Shown here piece after piece: positions 48,381 to 57,451 of a DNA stretch of 64,000 nucleotides. Source of the DNA: Arthrobacter sp. CAN_C5 (lineage in GTDB: Bacteria > Actinomycetota > Actinomycetes > Actinomycetales > Micrococcaceae); NCBI RefSeq assembly GCF_017875735.1, contig NZ_JAGGMZ010000001.1:1488001-1552000 (forward strand), read 5' to 3'. The position numbers were made by a program, and so were the translations under genes. Positions within the stretch are counted from its first letter, which is position 1; each line of letters begins with the position of its first letter. The notes under the pieces were generated by a model. The model did no database searches and was not told where the DNA came from. It saw only the letters and a program-made list of their open reading frames with translations.

Positions 48381-48672
48381 AAGGCGAGATAGATCTATGG
48401 GCCGGACCGGATAAAAAGACGTCCTGTGAAACACCAATCAGAAAACGATGAGCGTGGATACGTCACGGCCGGCGAGGCCTACTCCTCGTTGATCACCGGG
48501 TGGCCTCACCGCCGTTTATGTGTTGTTCGAAGGGTATTCCCCAGGATGGCTTTCTGGCCGCGGGGCTAAGGCGCGCTCAGGTTCTCGGTAGCTTGGCATC
48601 GGGGCTCGCACGGCGGTAATCCAGTGCGCGACGTTCATCGGGCATGGGCACCGATCACGGGGTGCTTTTCGG
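48381..48672. other. Intergenic, nothing recognised
   Basis: 292 bp between the SLH protein gene and the end of the interrupted DUF6270-like gene. No supported gene or clear terminator hairpin with T-run. Confidence 0.5.
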
Positions 48673-49012
48673 CTAGATAGTGTCTTCGACTTGTTGCCGT
48701 ATCCATTCATACGCGGGTGGTGCGTAATGGTAGGCGGCCGGACCCCACTTGTGGTCGGGTGAGGATAAGGCCAATTCGGCTGGCATGTCAGCGACGTCTA
48801 GGCCGAGCCCCCGTAAGTGTTCCGCAAATGTTTGGAACGTCACATTGGCTACTGCTATTGGAGTCCGCTCATCAGGCACAAGTTCGCCAGCGCCGGTGGT
48901 GGAAGCCCATGGGGTGTTCAATACCAGGACTTTGAATGGCATGTCCTGGATGCGAGCGAATAGGTTCGTCGCTGCACGCATCCAGACTTGTGTGTGGCGG
49001 TCGGTGCCGAAG
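48673..49012 (-). pseudogene. DUF6270-like gene, C-terminal piece
   Basis: Open on the minus strand into the IS boundary; encodes GTDRHTQVWMRAATNLFARI, VLVLNTPWAS and ends in HKWGPAAYHYAPPAYEWIRQ, the C-terminal pattern of DUF6270 proteins common in surface-glycan loci. CCGAAG at 49007-49012 is repeated at 50554-50559 on the other side of the IS3-family element, as a target duplication. Joined to the pieces at 50554-50791 and 52053-52194, counting the duplicated bases once, it gives 714 nt, an intact 237-aa frame. Confidence 0.85.
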
Positions 49013-49092
49013 CCCTGTCTGTCAGCATTGGGTGAGACACCGCCACTTTTCCCACTGACTCCTTAAGGGCGAGATTTGGAAACCGATTCCCT

Positions 49093-49521
49093 GTGAGCAC
49101 CGCACTTGCTTCCCCCACCACCAACACCGATGGTGGAGCCATGTCCGATCCCGAAAAACCCAGGGCAGAAAGGCCCCTCCGCCGCTCCTTCACCCCAGGG
49201 GAGAAACTCTCGATCCTGGAAACCTACGAGTCCCTCGACGGCCCCGGAGCCAAGGGCGCATTCCTCCGCCGCGAAGGCCTGTTCTCCTCCCAAATCACCA
49301 CCTGGCGCCGGGCACGCGACGCCGGCGCCCTCACCGGCCTCGCCACCGCCGCCAGACCGGCGAAGAAGAACAGCCCCGAAGCCCAGCTTGAGGCCATGAA
49401 GGACCGCGCCGAACGGGCCGAAGCGAAACTCGGACGGACCGAGGAGGCATTATCGGTGCTGGGAAAATTACACGCTCTCTTGGAGGACATCTCCACGAGG
49501 GCGGACAACGAGAAGCCGTGA
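49093..49521 (+). CDS. IS3-family transposase OrfA (HTH/coiled coil)
   Basis: 142 aa from GTG 49093; ATG 49141, preceded by GGTGGAG, may be the true start (126 aa). HTH region SFTPGEKLSILETYESL and SSQITTWRRARDAG, then a charged coiled coil (EAQLEAMKDRAERAEAKLGR). Overlaps OrfB at GTGA (49518). Confidence 0.85.
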   Translation: MSTALASPTTNTDGGAMSDPEKPRAERPLRRSFTPGEKLSILETYESLDGPGAKGAFLRREGLFSSQITTWRRARDAGALTGLATAARPAKKNSPEAQLEAMKDRAERAEAKLGRTEEALSVLGKLHALLEDISTRADNEKP

Positions 49522-50519
49522 GCGCCGCCGTGGACGAGGCCTTCACAGCCCTGACCGGGCTGCTGCCCGTGCGGAGAATCTGCGCCCTCACGGGACGGTC
49601 TCCCGCCACGCACTACCGGTCCCAGACCCCGAAGGTCCACGGGCCCACACCCCGGCGCCCGGCACCGGTAAACAAGCTCACGGATGAAGAGGTCGCGCAG
49701 GTGTTGGACCGGTTGAACAGCGAGGAGTTCGCCGACAAGGCGCCGGCCCAGGCGATCCTGCTGGACCAGGGCACCTACCTGTGCTCGGAATCAAGCATGT
49801 ACCGCATCCTGCGCGGCCACGGCCAGGTGCGTGAACGCCGACGCCAGGCCACCCACCCGGCGAAGAAGAAACCCGAACTCGTCGCGGTGAAACCCAACGA
49901 CGTCTGGTCCTGGGACATCACCAAACTCCCCAGCCCCATCCGGGGCGTCTACTACGACCTGATGGTCATCATTGACCTGTTCTCCCGCTACGTCGTGCAC
50001 TGGCACATCACCACCCGCGAGTCCGGGCTGGGCTCCAAGGACTTCATCGCCGACGCGGTCATGATCCACGGCACCCCGGGCGTGATCCACGCCGACCGGG
50101 GGACGTCCATGACGTCCAAACCGGTCGCCGAGCTGATGATCGATCTGGGCATCGACCGCAGCCATTCACGGCCCCGCGTTTCCAACGACAACCCGTATTC
50201 CGAGGCGGCGTTCAAGACCACGAAGTATCACCACTCCTACCCGGGGCGGTTTGGCTCCCGCCAGGACGCGGTCGCCTGGGCCAACGAATTCTTCCTTTAC
50301 TATAATTTCGAACACCGCCATTCCGGGATCGGGCTGCATACCCCCGCGACGGTCTTCGACGGCACCTACGCGGCCATCCAGGGCCGCCGGGCCGCGGTGC
50401 TCCAGGACGCCTACGCGGCGACCCCGCACCGGTTCGGTCAACCGCCGGCGCCGCCGGCGGGCCCCACGGCGGCGTGGATCAACCAGCCCCAACAAAGCGA
50501 GGTCCCCACACACGCCTAA
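49518..50519 (+). CDS. IS3-family transposase OrfB (DDE integrase)
   Basis: 333 aa, GTG start. HTH-like N-terminus, then the rve core: VWSWDITKLPSP (first Asp), GVIHADRGTSMTSKPV (second Asp), SNDNPYSEAAFKTTKYH (Glu). FEHRHSGIGLHTPATVFDG is the usual family C-terminus. Intact frame. Confidence 0.92.
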   Translation: MSAAVDEAFTALTGLLPVRRICALTGRSPATHYRSQTPKVHGPTPRRPAPVNKLTDEEVAQVLDRLNSEEFADKAPAQAILLDQGTYLCSESSMYRILRGHGQVRERRRQATHPAKKKPELVAVKPNDVWSWDITKLPSPIRGVYYDLMVIIDLFSRYVVHWHITTRESGLGSKDFIADAVMIHGTPGVIHADRGTSMTSKPVAELMIDLGIDRSHSRPRVSNDNPYSEAAFKTTKYHHSYPGRFGSRQDAVAWANEFFLYYNFEHRHSGIGLHTPATVFDGTYAAIQGRRAAVLQDAYAATPHRFGQPPAPPAGPTAAWINQPQQSEVPTHA

Positions 50520-50551
50520 CCACTTAGCTGTGTCTCAAACGCCTTGACAGA

Positions 50552-50795
50552 TTCCGAAGTCGAAGCGCACTGGCTTATCCGCCAGTAGGTCAAGGCGTTT
50601 GGTTCGCAGTAGTTCTTTTGACCGTGTGACGAATGACTTGTCAGCTAGGCGCGCCACCCCTAACCGCTCATCCGTTAGGTCAACGAGGAGTAGGTCTGTG
50701 GTGGCAGCGTTCCGGCGTAGCGTAGGCAGGAGGTTCGATTGCAGGTCGCCCGACATGGACCGGTTTTGGAATCCTGATGCCAGCACCGCACCTTC
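50552..50795 (-). pseudogene. DUF6270-like gene, middle piece (copy A)
   Basis: Lies between the two IS3-family elements. Minus-strand translation GAVLASGFQNRSMSGDLQSN, LLLVDLTDERLGVARLAD and FVTRSKELLRTKRLD is the central part of the DUF6270-like protein. Its upstream edge carries the CTTC target duplication (50792-50795) of element 2; its downstream edge the CCGAAG duplication (50554-50559) of element 1. Confidence 0.88.
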
Positions 50796-50875
50796 TGGTT
50801 GGGTCCCCGGGTAGGAGTCCGGTGACTGTGTGAGTTTCGCATCCGATAATGGATGCAGGAGGAAATTCACAGATT

Positions 50876-51154
50876 ATGGCACGTAGACATACCCCGGATC
50901 AGGTCATCGCGAAAGTGCGTCAGGGCCAGAAGATGCTCAACGACGGACGACCGATGATCGAGGTCATCAAAGAGTTACAGGTGACCGAGGCGACCTGGTA
51001 TCGGTGGCTGCAGCAGTACGGGTCCGAGAAGAACGCCACCCAGGCCAAGGCCGTCAAGGACCTCGAGAAGGAGAACGCGCGACTGAAGAAGCTGTTAGCC
51101 GATCAGGTCCTGGCCAATGACATTTTGAATGAGGTGGCGCGGGGAAAATTCTGA
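50876..51154 (+). CDS. IS3-family transposase OrfA
   Basis: 92 aa from ATG 50876 (product MARRHTPDQV, AGGAGG upstream); an in-frame ATG at 50849 would add 9 residues. HTH_Tnp_1-type domain (VIAKVRQGQKMLNDGRPMIE, TEATWYRWLQQYG) and a leucine-zipper-like tail (KDLEKENARLKKLLADQVLA). Ends in the frameshift window before OrfB. Confidence 0.9.
   Translation: MARRHTPDQVIAKVRQGQKMLNDGRPMIEVIKELQVTEATWYRWLQQYGSEKNATQAKAVKDLEKENARLKKLLADQVLANDILNEVARGKF
51141..51154 (+). promoter_or_regulatory. Candidate -1 ribosomal frameshift site
   Basis: OrfA ends GGA AAA TTC TGA over GGGGAAAATTCTGA. The OrfB frame is -1 relative to OrfA and is open upstream of its first ATG, through KILSPEPRHRAVR. A -1 slip at the A-run would give an OrfAB fusion, the normal transposase of IS3-family elements. 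Confidence 0.65.
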
Positions 51155-51183
51155 GCCCCGAACCACGTCACCGCGCCGTTCGT

Positions 51184-52023
51184 ATGGCGCAGGAGAAGTT
51201 CGGGGCGTCCGAGAGGTTCGCCTGCAAGGTGTTGGGGCAGAACCGGTCAGCGCTGCGCAAAGGCCGACCCGTGGTCAGCTTTGAAGAGGCACAGTTGCGC
51301 TCTGATCTGCGCGCTGTTGCCGGCAAGTATCCGGCGTGGGGGTGGCGCAAGGCGCGCTGGCACCTGCTCGAGCAACCGCAGTGGGACGGCGTGGCGCTGA
51401 ACAAGAAGCGCGTCCGCCGGCTCTGGCGGGCCGAAGGACTCACGTGCAAGCCCAAGGCGCGCAAGAAGCGCCGCACCGGTCCCGGCTCCGGCGAGCACAA
51501 GCGCCTGCGGGCCGAGTACCCGATGCACGTGGTCAGCTTCGACTTCCAATCCGACGTGACTTCCTGCGGTCGGCATATCCGGTTCTTCAACGTCATCGAT
51601 GAATACACCCGCACCGCCCTGGCCATCATCCCGAGACGGTCCTTCACTGCGACCGATGTGGTCGCAGTGCTGGAGGACATCATCGCCGAAACCGGCATCG
51701 TGCCGACCTATGTGCGCTCGGACAATGGTCCGGAGTTCACCGCGGCCGCGCTGATCGATTGGTGTGCCACCGCCGGAGTCGATACCGCGTTTATCGATCC
51801 GGGATCGCCCTGGCAGAACGGATTCGCCGAATCATTCAACGCCCAATTCAGGAGGGAACAACTCGCCGGAGAAATCATGGACACGATGGCCGAGGCGAAA
51901 TACTTGGCCGACGAATGGAAAGAGATCTACAATAATGAACGGCCCCACGGATCCCTCGACGGACTGACACCGTCAAGACACTGGGAACGCTGGACCGCAG
52001 AGAACCAATTAGCTATCGCATAG
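51184..52023 (+). CDS. IS3-family transposase OrfB (DDE integrase)
   Basis: 279 aa from the first ATG; probably expressed as part of an OrfAB fusion. rve core: VVSFDFQSDVTSCGRHIRFF (Asp), TYVRSDNGPEFTAAALIDW (Asp), SPWQNGFAESFNAQFRREQL (Glu), and NNERPHGSLDGLTPSRH at the end. Intact. Confidence 0.93.
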   Translation: MAQEKFGASERFACKVLGQNRSALRKGRPVVSFEEAQLRSDLRAVAGKYPAWGWRKARWHLLEQPQWDGVALNKKRVRRLWRAEGLTCKPKARKKRRTGPGSGEHKRLRAEYPMHVVSFDFQSDVTSCGRHIRFFNVIDEYTRTALAIIPRRSFTATDVVAVLEDIIAETGIVPTYVRSDNGPEFTAAALIDWCATAGVDTAFIDPGSPWQNGFAESFNAQFRREQLAGEIMDTMAEAKYLADEWKEIYNNERPHGSLDGLTPSRHWERWTAENQLAIA

Positions 52024-52052
52024 CCGCTGGACTGCTAACGGGGGCCCAACCA

Positions 52053-52194
52053 CTTCCGGCAGCGTGGTGGGGCGGGACATCGCACTGATCATCGATTGGC
52101 GTGCAACGTATCCGGTGAGAGCGTAGTCGTCACCGAATGTGCTGTATGCGTCGCGGGATACGCAACTCCCATAAATCAAGATACTTTTCCCCAT
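52053..52194 (-). pseudogene. DUF6270-like gene, N-terminal piece
   Basis: Starts MGKSILIYGSCVSRDAYSTF, the family's glycan-locus-associated N-terminus, and is cut after PTTLPE by IS3-family element 2. Reads through the CTTC duplication in frame into the middle piece (LPE then GAVLASGFQ). The gene was intact before the two insertions; no other lesion is visible. Confidence 0.88.
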
Positions 52195-52380
52195 ATAACA
52201 ACACTACCTCGGCCATCTCGGGGTGCCTGTCACATAAATTAGACGATTGCTGTGAACCGTACCGGGTTTGATGCCGCTTTCCTTTTGTGAAGGATGGACA
52301 CGATCGGTGGCCTCCTCCCGACGTTGACGATCCCGACCTACTTCTGCGGGTTCCGGCAGCTACTGGCTTGAGCGGAAGGG

Positions 52381-53285
52381 TTTGGTCGGATCCTCGCGTT
52401 CGGCATCGAGGGCACCATCGAGGGCACCGGCTCCTACGGAGCCACGCTGACCTCGTTCCTGCGCCGACACGACATCGAAGCTGGCCGCCTTGACCGGCGA
52501 CTGCGGCGCGCGAATTGCAAGTCCGACACCCTCGACGCGGGAAAAGCCGCCAGGAGCTTGCTTGCCGGGTTCGCGACCGCAATCCCGAAGACCGCGGACG
52601 ACGCCGTCGAGATGATCCGACAGCTGAAAGTCGTGCATGATTCCGCGGTCGTCAACCGTTCCTCAACGATGATCATGATGAAAGCGATGCTCGTCCACTG
52701 CTCGCCTGAAATGCGCCGCGACACGAACAAAATGTCACGTCCCGAGCTCGCTCGACATCTCGCAGACTCACCTCCATGGAACCTGTTCCCTCCCGACGAC
52801 GCGCTACGTTACTTGGTCCGCGCCCTGGCGGGACGCTGGCTCGCCCTCGACGCCGAATCCAAAGAACTCGAGGGCCTAATCGACATCCTCGTGCGTCGCA
52901 TCGCCCGGCAGCTCCTCGAGCAATTCGGGATCGGAAACGACACCGCTGCCGAGATTCTTATCGTCGCCGGAGACAACCCTGAAGGGTTCCGCTCCGAAGC
53001 CGCCTTCGCCAAACTGGCCGGAGTCGCCCCGGTCCTGACGGGTTCAGGGATGACTAGCGGAAAGCATCGCATCGACCACGGCCGGCATAGCCAGCTCAAC
53101 GCCGCAATCTATCGAACAGGTATTGTCAGAATGAGATTCAACGGGCCAGCCATCACTATGTCGCCCGCCGGACTGCGGAGGGACGGAGCAAACGCGACAT
53201 CATCCGCCGCCTCAAGTGCTACGTCATTCGTGAGGTCTACCAGCTCATCAAAATGAACCCGACAACCGGCGAAATCAGGAGTTGA
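52381..53285 (+). pseudogene. IS110-family transposase remnant
   Basis: One frame encodes FGIEGTIEGTGSYGATLTSF, DTLDAGKAARSLLAGF and, near the C-terminal domain, DNPEGFRSEAAFAKLAGVAP and GKHRIDHGRHSQLNAAIY, all IS110 (DEDD plus transposase_20) signatures. The N-terminal catalytic start is missing. The end (HYVARRTAEGRSKRDIIRRL) is in another frame, so a frameshift lies near 53130. Non-functional. Confidence 0.82.
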
Positions 53286-53293
53286 CAGCCATA

Positions 53294-53533
53294 GGAGCTT
53301 CAACGCCCGTGCCGAGACCGTGAACGGGTACTACAAGATCGAACTCGTCGGACGCCCGGCACGCTCTGGTCCCTGGAAGACGGCAGAGGACCTCGAGCTA
53401 GCGACTGACGGATGAATTAACTGGCACAGTCTGAACGCCTACACGGCTACCTCGGCGACATTCCACCCGCAGAATTCGAGCAAGCGTTCCATGCTGGCAA
53501 AACCACCAACACTCAGCTGGTAGAAATCAAATA
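53294..53533 (+). pseudogene. IS3-family OrfB C-terminal remnant
   Basis: SFNARAETVNGYYKIELVGR then GPWKTAEDLELATDG, a stop at the position of the usual WVDWFN motif, and in a shifted frame LHGYLGDIPPAEFEQAFHAG to the stop. This is the tail of an IS3 integrase with at least one frameshift. Different from the two intact IS3 elements. Confidence 0.75.
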
Positions 53534-53691
53534 GCGCGAGCCTCCATCAAGCTCAGATTGGACCAAATTATGCGGTCCACAAATTTGGGATAGCAATCTC
53601 TCAGTGATGCTAGAGAAATTTTGAGGTTTTGAGGATCCAATGACCCAACTCGCGAAATTTCCAATAAATTCATTCATCAGCCGCCGAGCAC
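53534..53691. other. A+T-rich spacer before IS256 element
   Basis: About 160 bp with no gene seen; it ends at the 8-bp target site of the IS256-family element. Confidence 0.5.
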
Positions 53692-53699
53692 GAGCACTG

Positions 53700-55128
53700 G
53701 GTTACGTCCCGTGGGGTGGTGGAGTTTCCCGCGGTGAGCGCGTTGCTCCGGCAACGTGGTGAGCCATCGCGCGATGGTCAGTGAGTACCGATCAAAGTCA
53801 CTCACAGAAAGACACAACACACGATGGCTCTAGACCAGTCTGCCCTGCTTGACCTTCTTGGACAATTGAAACTCACCGACGTGCCCGATCGGATTCGTAC
53901 CGCGACTGAAACCCTGTATCAGCAGCTGATCGAGGCGGAGGCGACAGCGTTCATCGGTGCTGCCCCGTTCGAACGCTCCGAGGCGCGCACGACCCAGCGC
54001 AACGGGTCCCGGGCCCGGACGTTGACGACCACCGCGGGGGATCTGAATTTGAAGATTCCCAAGCTGCGGGCGGGCTCGTTTTTCCCGGCGCTGCTGGAGC
54101 GCCGCCGCCGGGTTGATCAGGCCCTCTACGCGGTCGTGATGGAGGCCTACCTGCACGGAGTTTCCACCCGTAAGGTCGATGACCTGGTCAAGGCCCTCGG
54201 CGCGGACACCGGGATTTCCAAGTCTGAGGTGTCCAGGATCTGCGAGGACCTCGACCATGAAGTCGGTGCGTTCCGCGACCGGGACCTCTCGGGGCTGGAA
54301 TACCCGTACGTGTTCCTGGACGCGACCTACTGCAAGGCCCGCGTCGGTCACCGGGTGGTGTCCCAGGCCATCGTGGTCGCTTTCGGCGTCGCCGCCGACG
54401 GGCGCCGGGAAGTCCTCGGCTTCGACGTCGGAGACAGCGAAAACGAGGGCTTCTGGACGGCGTTCCTACGCTCTCTGAAGACCCGGGGCCTGGGCGGGGT
54501 CAAGCTCGCCATCTCCGATGCTCACAGCGGGCTGAAAAAAGCCATCAGTACGGTGTTCCAAGGTGCCGCGTGGCAGCGCTGCCGGGTGCACTTCATGCGC
54601 AACGTCCTGGCGACCGCGCCGAAGGGCTCCCAGGAGATGGTCGCCTCGATCATCCGCACCGCCTTCGCCCAACCCGACGCCGCGCACGTGCACACTCAAT
54701 TCGACGAAGTCACCCGGATGCTCACTAAATCCCATCCGAAGGTCGCCGCGATGCTCAACGACGCACGGGAGGATGTCCTCGCGTTCGCAGGATTCCCTGC
54801 CAGGCACTGGCGTCAGATCTGGTCCACGAACCCGATGGAGCGGGTGAACAAAGAGATCAAACGCCGCACCGACGTCGTCGGTGTCTTTCCCAACCCCGCA
54901 GCGCTCCTACGGCTCGCCGGCGCGGTCCTCGTCGAGCAGCACGACGAGTGGGAAGCCGGGGACCGACGCTACCTCTCCGAGGCGTCCATGGCCGAACTCA
55001 CCACCATGAACGCGACCGCCGCCACACCGATAGAGGAGACGGTTTTGCTTCCCGAACTTACTGCAGCATAATCAAGGAACTGACCCGCACGGTGTCGAGA
55101 AAACTCCACCACTCAGCGGGACGTAACC
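53700..55128 (+). mobile_element. IS256-family element (1,429 bp) with 8-bp target duplication
   Basis: Inverted ends GGTTACGTCCCGTGGGGTGG (53700) and, inward from 55128, GGTTACGTCCCGCTGAGTGG, both followed by TGGAGTTT. Flanked by the direct repeat GAGCACTG (53692-53699 and 55129-55136), the 8-bp duplication expected for this family. Complete and probably recently inserted, since the duplication is perfect. Confidence 0.95.
53824..55071 (+). CDS. IS256-family (Mutator-type) transposase
   Basis: 415 aa, full length. SRICEDLDHEVGAFRDRDLS, YPYVFLDATYCKAR (first Asp), VKLAISDAHSGLKKAI (second Asp), WQRCRVHFMRNVLATAP (C/D-2-H motif) and the late STNPMERVNKEIKRRTDVVG with the catalytic Glu. Intact DDE transposase. 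Confidence 0.95.
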   Translation: MALDQSALLDLLGQLKLTDVPDRIRTATETLYQQLIEAEATAFIGAAPFERSEARTTQRNGSRARTLTTTAGDLNLKIPKLRAGSFFPALLERRRRVDQALYAVVMEAYLHGVSTRKVDDLVKALGADTGISKSEVSRICEDLDHEVGAFRDRDLSGLEYPYVFLDATYCKARVGHRVVSQAIVVAFGVAADGRREVLGFDVGDSENEGFWTAFLRSLKTRGLGGVKLAISDAHSGLKKAISTVFQGAAWQRCRVHFMRNVLATAPKGSQEMVASIIRTAFAQPDAAHVHTQFDEVTRMLTKSHPKVAAMLNDAREDVLAFAGFPARHWRQIWSTNPMERVNKEIKRRTDVVGVFPNPAALLRLAGAVLVEQHDEWEAGDRRYLSEASMAELTTMNATAATPIEETVLLPELTAA

Positions 55129-55336
55129 GAGCACTGCCAGTCCTTCGGAGCTTTTCCACAGGTGCCGTCCAGCAGTTAGGCGTTCGTCGGACCTATTGTT
55201 GTTTGCGAACTTGTAAAACTCTCGACTTGTTAGAGGCCACTCGGTTCGGACCCAATTCGACTTTCTTCCGTACCCGGGCGGGTAATCCGAGTGATGACGA
55301 GGTCGGCCTATGCCGCCCGGCTACCGTTGCGATTCG

Positions 55337-57451
55337 TTAGATTCGATCCATCGAGACAGAATTGATGAGATCCTCCATCACGGAAGACGCGGCGTCAACG
55401 TCCCCAATCGGAGACTTGAAGCGACAGTCAGTTCGACTTAAGACACTGCCCGGTTCAAAAATCCCCCAAATTGGGACGCCGGCACCTTTGTAGTCGCTCA
55501 ACTTCGAAGGAAGGTAGGGATTCACTGAATGGTGGTCGCTAGTGCTCGCATCATTCACAATCAAACAGTCAAAGCCCCTCAAAGAAGATAAGAATTTTAG
55601 ATATGGTAGGGAGATGTTGATTTGAATATTTTCGGAATCCACCAAAGCAGCGATCCGTTCTTTAGCTAAAGCTGGATTTGAAGTGAATATGTGCAGACGA
55701 ATGCTCGACCGCTTTTCAGGGGGGAGGGTCGAGATTCCCTGAATAACTTCATCGAGTCCTCGTGTTGAATAGAAGTCACCGAAGTATCCAAGATTTACCC
55801 GAGACTTATCCGGGACATAGGCTGTCTCGAGATTGTAGAACATCGGCGCTAGAGTTGGCTGATTGCTGACTGTCGATTTCTCCAAAATCAAAGGGACCAA
55901 TCGCGGATCTGCATAGTCGACCATGACTCGTAACTGGTTCTCGTTTGTGAAGAGGATTTTATCGGCCAAGATGTATGGCAGATTTTCGGCCCAAAAATAG
56001 ACATCCAAGTTCTCTTCAAGCAACAATTTGTCAACAGGCTCGAGAGTCTCCAGAATTTGACGGCTTACTTCGTCTTGAGTGAAAGCCGATGTACGTAGGT
56101 TTCCGGTAGTGTCCAATCTGACAGGGTCGGAAAACTCTGCAGTCCAGTTGACGCCTGGGTTGTGGCTCTTTACTAGAGCTGCTAAGAAATGCGACGCTGG
56201 CCACATCGACCGACTATAAACGTCGCGGTATATCCGACCATGATTGGCTTGCCAGTCAGAGACAGTTTTTAGTCCTGCATCGCAAAACGCTGAAACTGCT
56301 GACCATCCGGCAAAAAAAGTCGGGGTCTGAACCCGTTTTTCTAGTTGCACGTATGGCGCAGAGATTAGGGCATTTTTTTGGTCCTGGGTTCTTTTGCCGT
56401 CCATTCTGTTCAGTATGACGTCGACTGGTTCAGCTGCTTGTCTGATTCGTTTCGCGGTTACGATGGCGCCCGGATCGGCATAGGGTACGAAGTTATAAGC
56501 TATTACCAACTTGCTGACATTCGGGTGCCAATTGGACCACGGGAAGTGAAGATAGTTTTCCTCAGTGATCCGGTCGATAACCGCTTGCATCTCGGCTGGA
56601 TTCGATTGAACGAATCGGCGTATGAAAGAGGCTTGAGAGTTTATAAAGCTTTTGACAAGCCCGCTCGCGTGAGGACGGGCCTCTCCAAGAGTCTCATTGA
56701 GTGATTTTATGACTTCTAGCCGTTGGGTTACGGAGAAGTCCATACTTTCAACCTGTCTTGACACTGATTCGTCGCGCATCAAACGGTAGTATTTAGCGCC
56801 CGCAAACGCAGGTATGAGATTGAATTTGAATGGATGTCGTGTATACATTCGCGCGTAGAGTGCGACATCTTCTCCGCTCCGTAATGTTTCGTCAAATGGC
56901 ACAGAACGGGCCAACCAAGCGGGAATTAACTTACATGTCATGAATGAGAGCCCGCGAACGAATTTGCTGGGATCGATTAGATGTTGATCGTGAGAAAGAA
57001 TAGAGGTATTGATCAAGTTTTGGTGGTCTTCGTGCCCATTTTGGTCGACGTTGACTATCTGGGCCATAGGAACGACGCCACGACGGGCGCTCTTAAGCAT
57101 TAGCTCGAGATATTCGGCTGAGAACCAATCATCGCAATCGAGCCATGTAACGTAATCGCCCTCGGCGGAGGCCGCGCCGACATTCCGAGCGGCCGGCGCG
57201 GAATCGATCGGTGATGTTTTGAACTTAAATAGGAGAGCCTTATTCTCCTGCGAAAATCGACGGGCTATATCCTCTGAAGCATCGGGTGGTCCGTTGAAGA
57301 CAAGTATTATTTCGAACTGCTCGGGAGGGAGTGTCTGATCTCGTAACGAAGTTAAACATTTATCAATCCAAAGTTCTCCTTTATAAACGGGCACGATGAT
57401 ACTTATCTGCAGCGTCTTTGTTGCTTTCTGGTTTGCAGATGTCATGATCAT
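55337..57451 (-). CDS. Two-module glycosyltransferase (GT2 plus GT-B-like)
   Basis: 704 aa. N-terminal GT2 domain (about 15-250): ISIIVPVYKGELWIDKCL, SAPAARNVGAASAEGDYVTW, LDCDDWFSAEYLELML with the DxD-type metal site, SGEDVALYARMY. A second GT-B/GT4-like half (about 310-700): KLVIAYNFVPYADPGAIVTA, SRVNLGYFGDFYSTRGLDEV, PYLPSKLSDYKGAGVPIWGI. DNA is visibly richer in A/T than the rest of the window, suggesting separate acquisition. ATG overlaps the upstream membrane/coiled-coil gene (ATGA). Likely part of the glycan locus before IS activity. Confidence 0.85.
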   Translation of the reverse strand: MIMTSANQKATKTLQISIIVPVYKGELWIDKCLTSLRDQTLPPEQFEIILVFNGPPDASEDIARRFSQENKALLFKFKTSPIDSAPAARNVGAASAEGDYVTWLDCDDWFSAEYLELMLKSARRGVVPMAQIVNVDQNGHEDHQNLINTSILSHDQHLIDPSKFVRGLSFMTCKLIPAWLARSVPFDETLRSGEDVALYARMYTRHPFKFNLIPAFAGAKYYRLMRDESVSRQVESMDFSVTQRLEVIKSLNETLGEARPHASGLVKSFINSQASFIRRFVQSNPAEMQAVIDRITEENYLHFPWSNWHPNVSKLVIAYNFVPYADPGAIVTAKRIRQAAEPVDVILNRMDGKRTQDQKNALISAPYVQLEKRVQTPTFFAGWSAVSAFCDAGLKTVSDWQANHGRIYRDVYSRSMWPASHFLAALVKSHNPGVNWTAEFSDPVRLDTTGNLRTSAFTQDEVSRQILETLEPVDKLLLEENLDVYFWAENLPYILADKILFTNENQLRVMVDYADPRLVPLILEKSTVSNQPTLAPMFYNLETAYVPDKSRVNLGYFGDFYSTRGLDEVIQGISTLPPEKRSSIRLHIFTSNPALAKERIAALVDSENIQINISLPYLKFLSSLRGFDCLIVNDASTSDHHSVNPYLPSKLSDYKGAGVPIWGIFEPGSVLSRTDCRFKSPIGDVDAASSVMEDLINSVSMDRI

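Larger units (their letters stand above)
49018..50551 (+). mobile_element. IS3-family element 1 (two overlapping ORFs)
   Basis: About 1.53 kb. Ends are imperfect inverted repeats: TCTGTCAGCATTGGGTGAGA at 49018 and, reading inward from 50551, TCTGTCAAGGCGTTTGAGAC. A short asymmetric tail (CCCTG left, AA right) lies outside these. A 6-bp CCGAAG flanks the element on both sides. It split the DUF6270-like gene. Second copy at 61490-63023. Confidence 0.85.
49013..52052. repeat. 3,040-bp inverted repeat, copy A
   Basis: The block from CCCTGTCTGTCAG (49013) to CCCAACCA (52052) recurs in reverse at 59989-63028, same length and with identical encoded proteins. It contains IS3-family element 1, the middle piece of the DUF6270-like gene, and IS3-family element 2. 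Flanks differ on both sides. Confidence 0.93.
50796..52052 (+). mobile_element. IS3-family element 2 (1,257 bp)
   Basis: Bounded by TGGTTGGGTCCCCGGGTAGG at 50796 and, inward from 52052, TGGTTGGGCCCCCGTTAGCA (imperfect inverted repeats of about 30 bp). Flanked by 4-bp direct repeats CTTC (50792-50795, 52053-52056), the usual small duplication of the family. Carries OrfA and OrfB in a -1 arrangement. Second copy at 59989-61245. Confidence 0.92.

Noticed and set aside
48516..48710. 64-aa minus-strand open frame
   Set aside because: Overlaps the end of the DUF6270-like gene in another frame, with no ribosome site or family pattern.
49013..52052. Classical composite transposon
   Set aside because: The two flanking IS elements belong to different IS3 types with different ends, so a single transposase would not recognise both outer ends.
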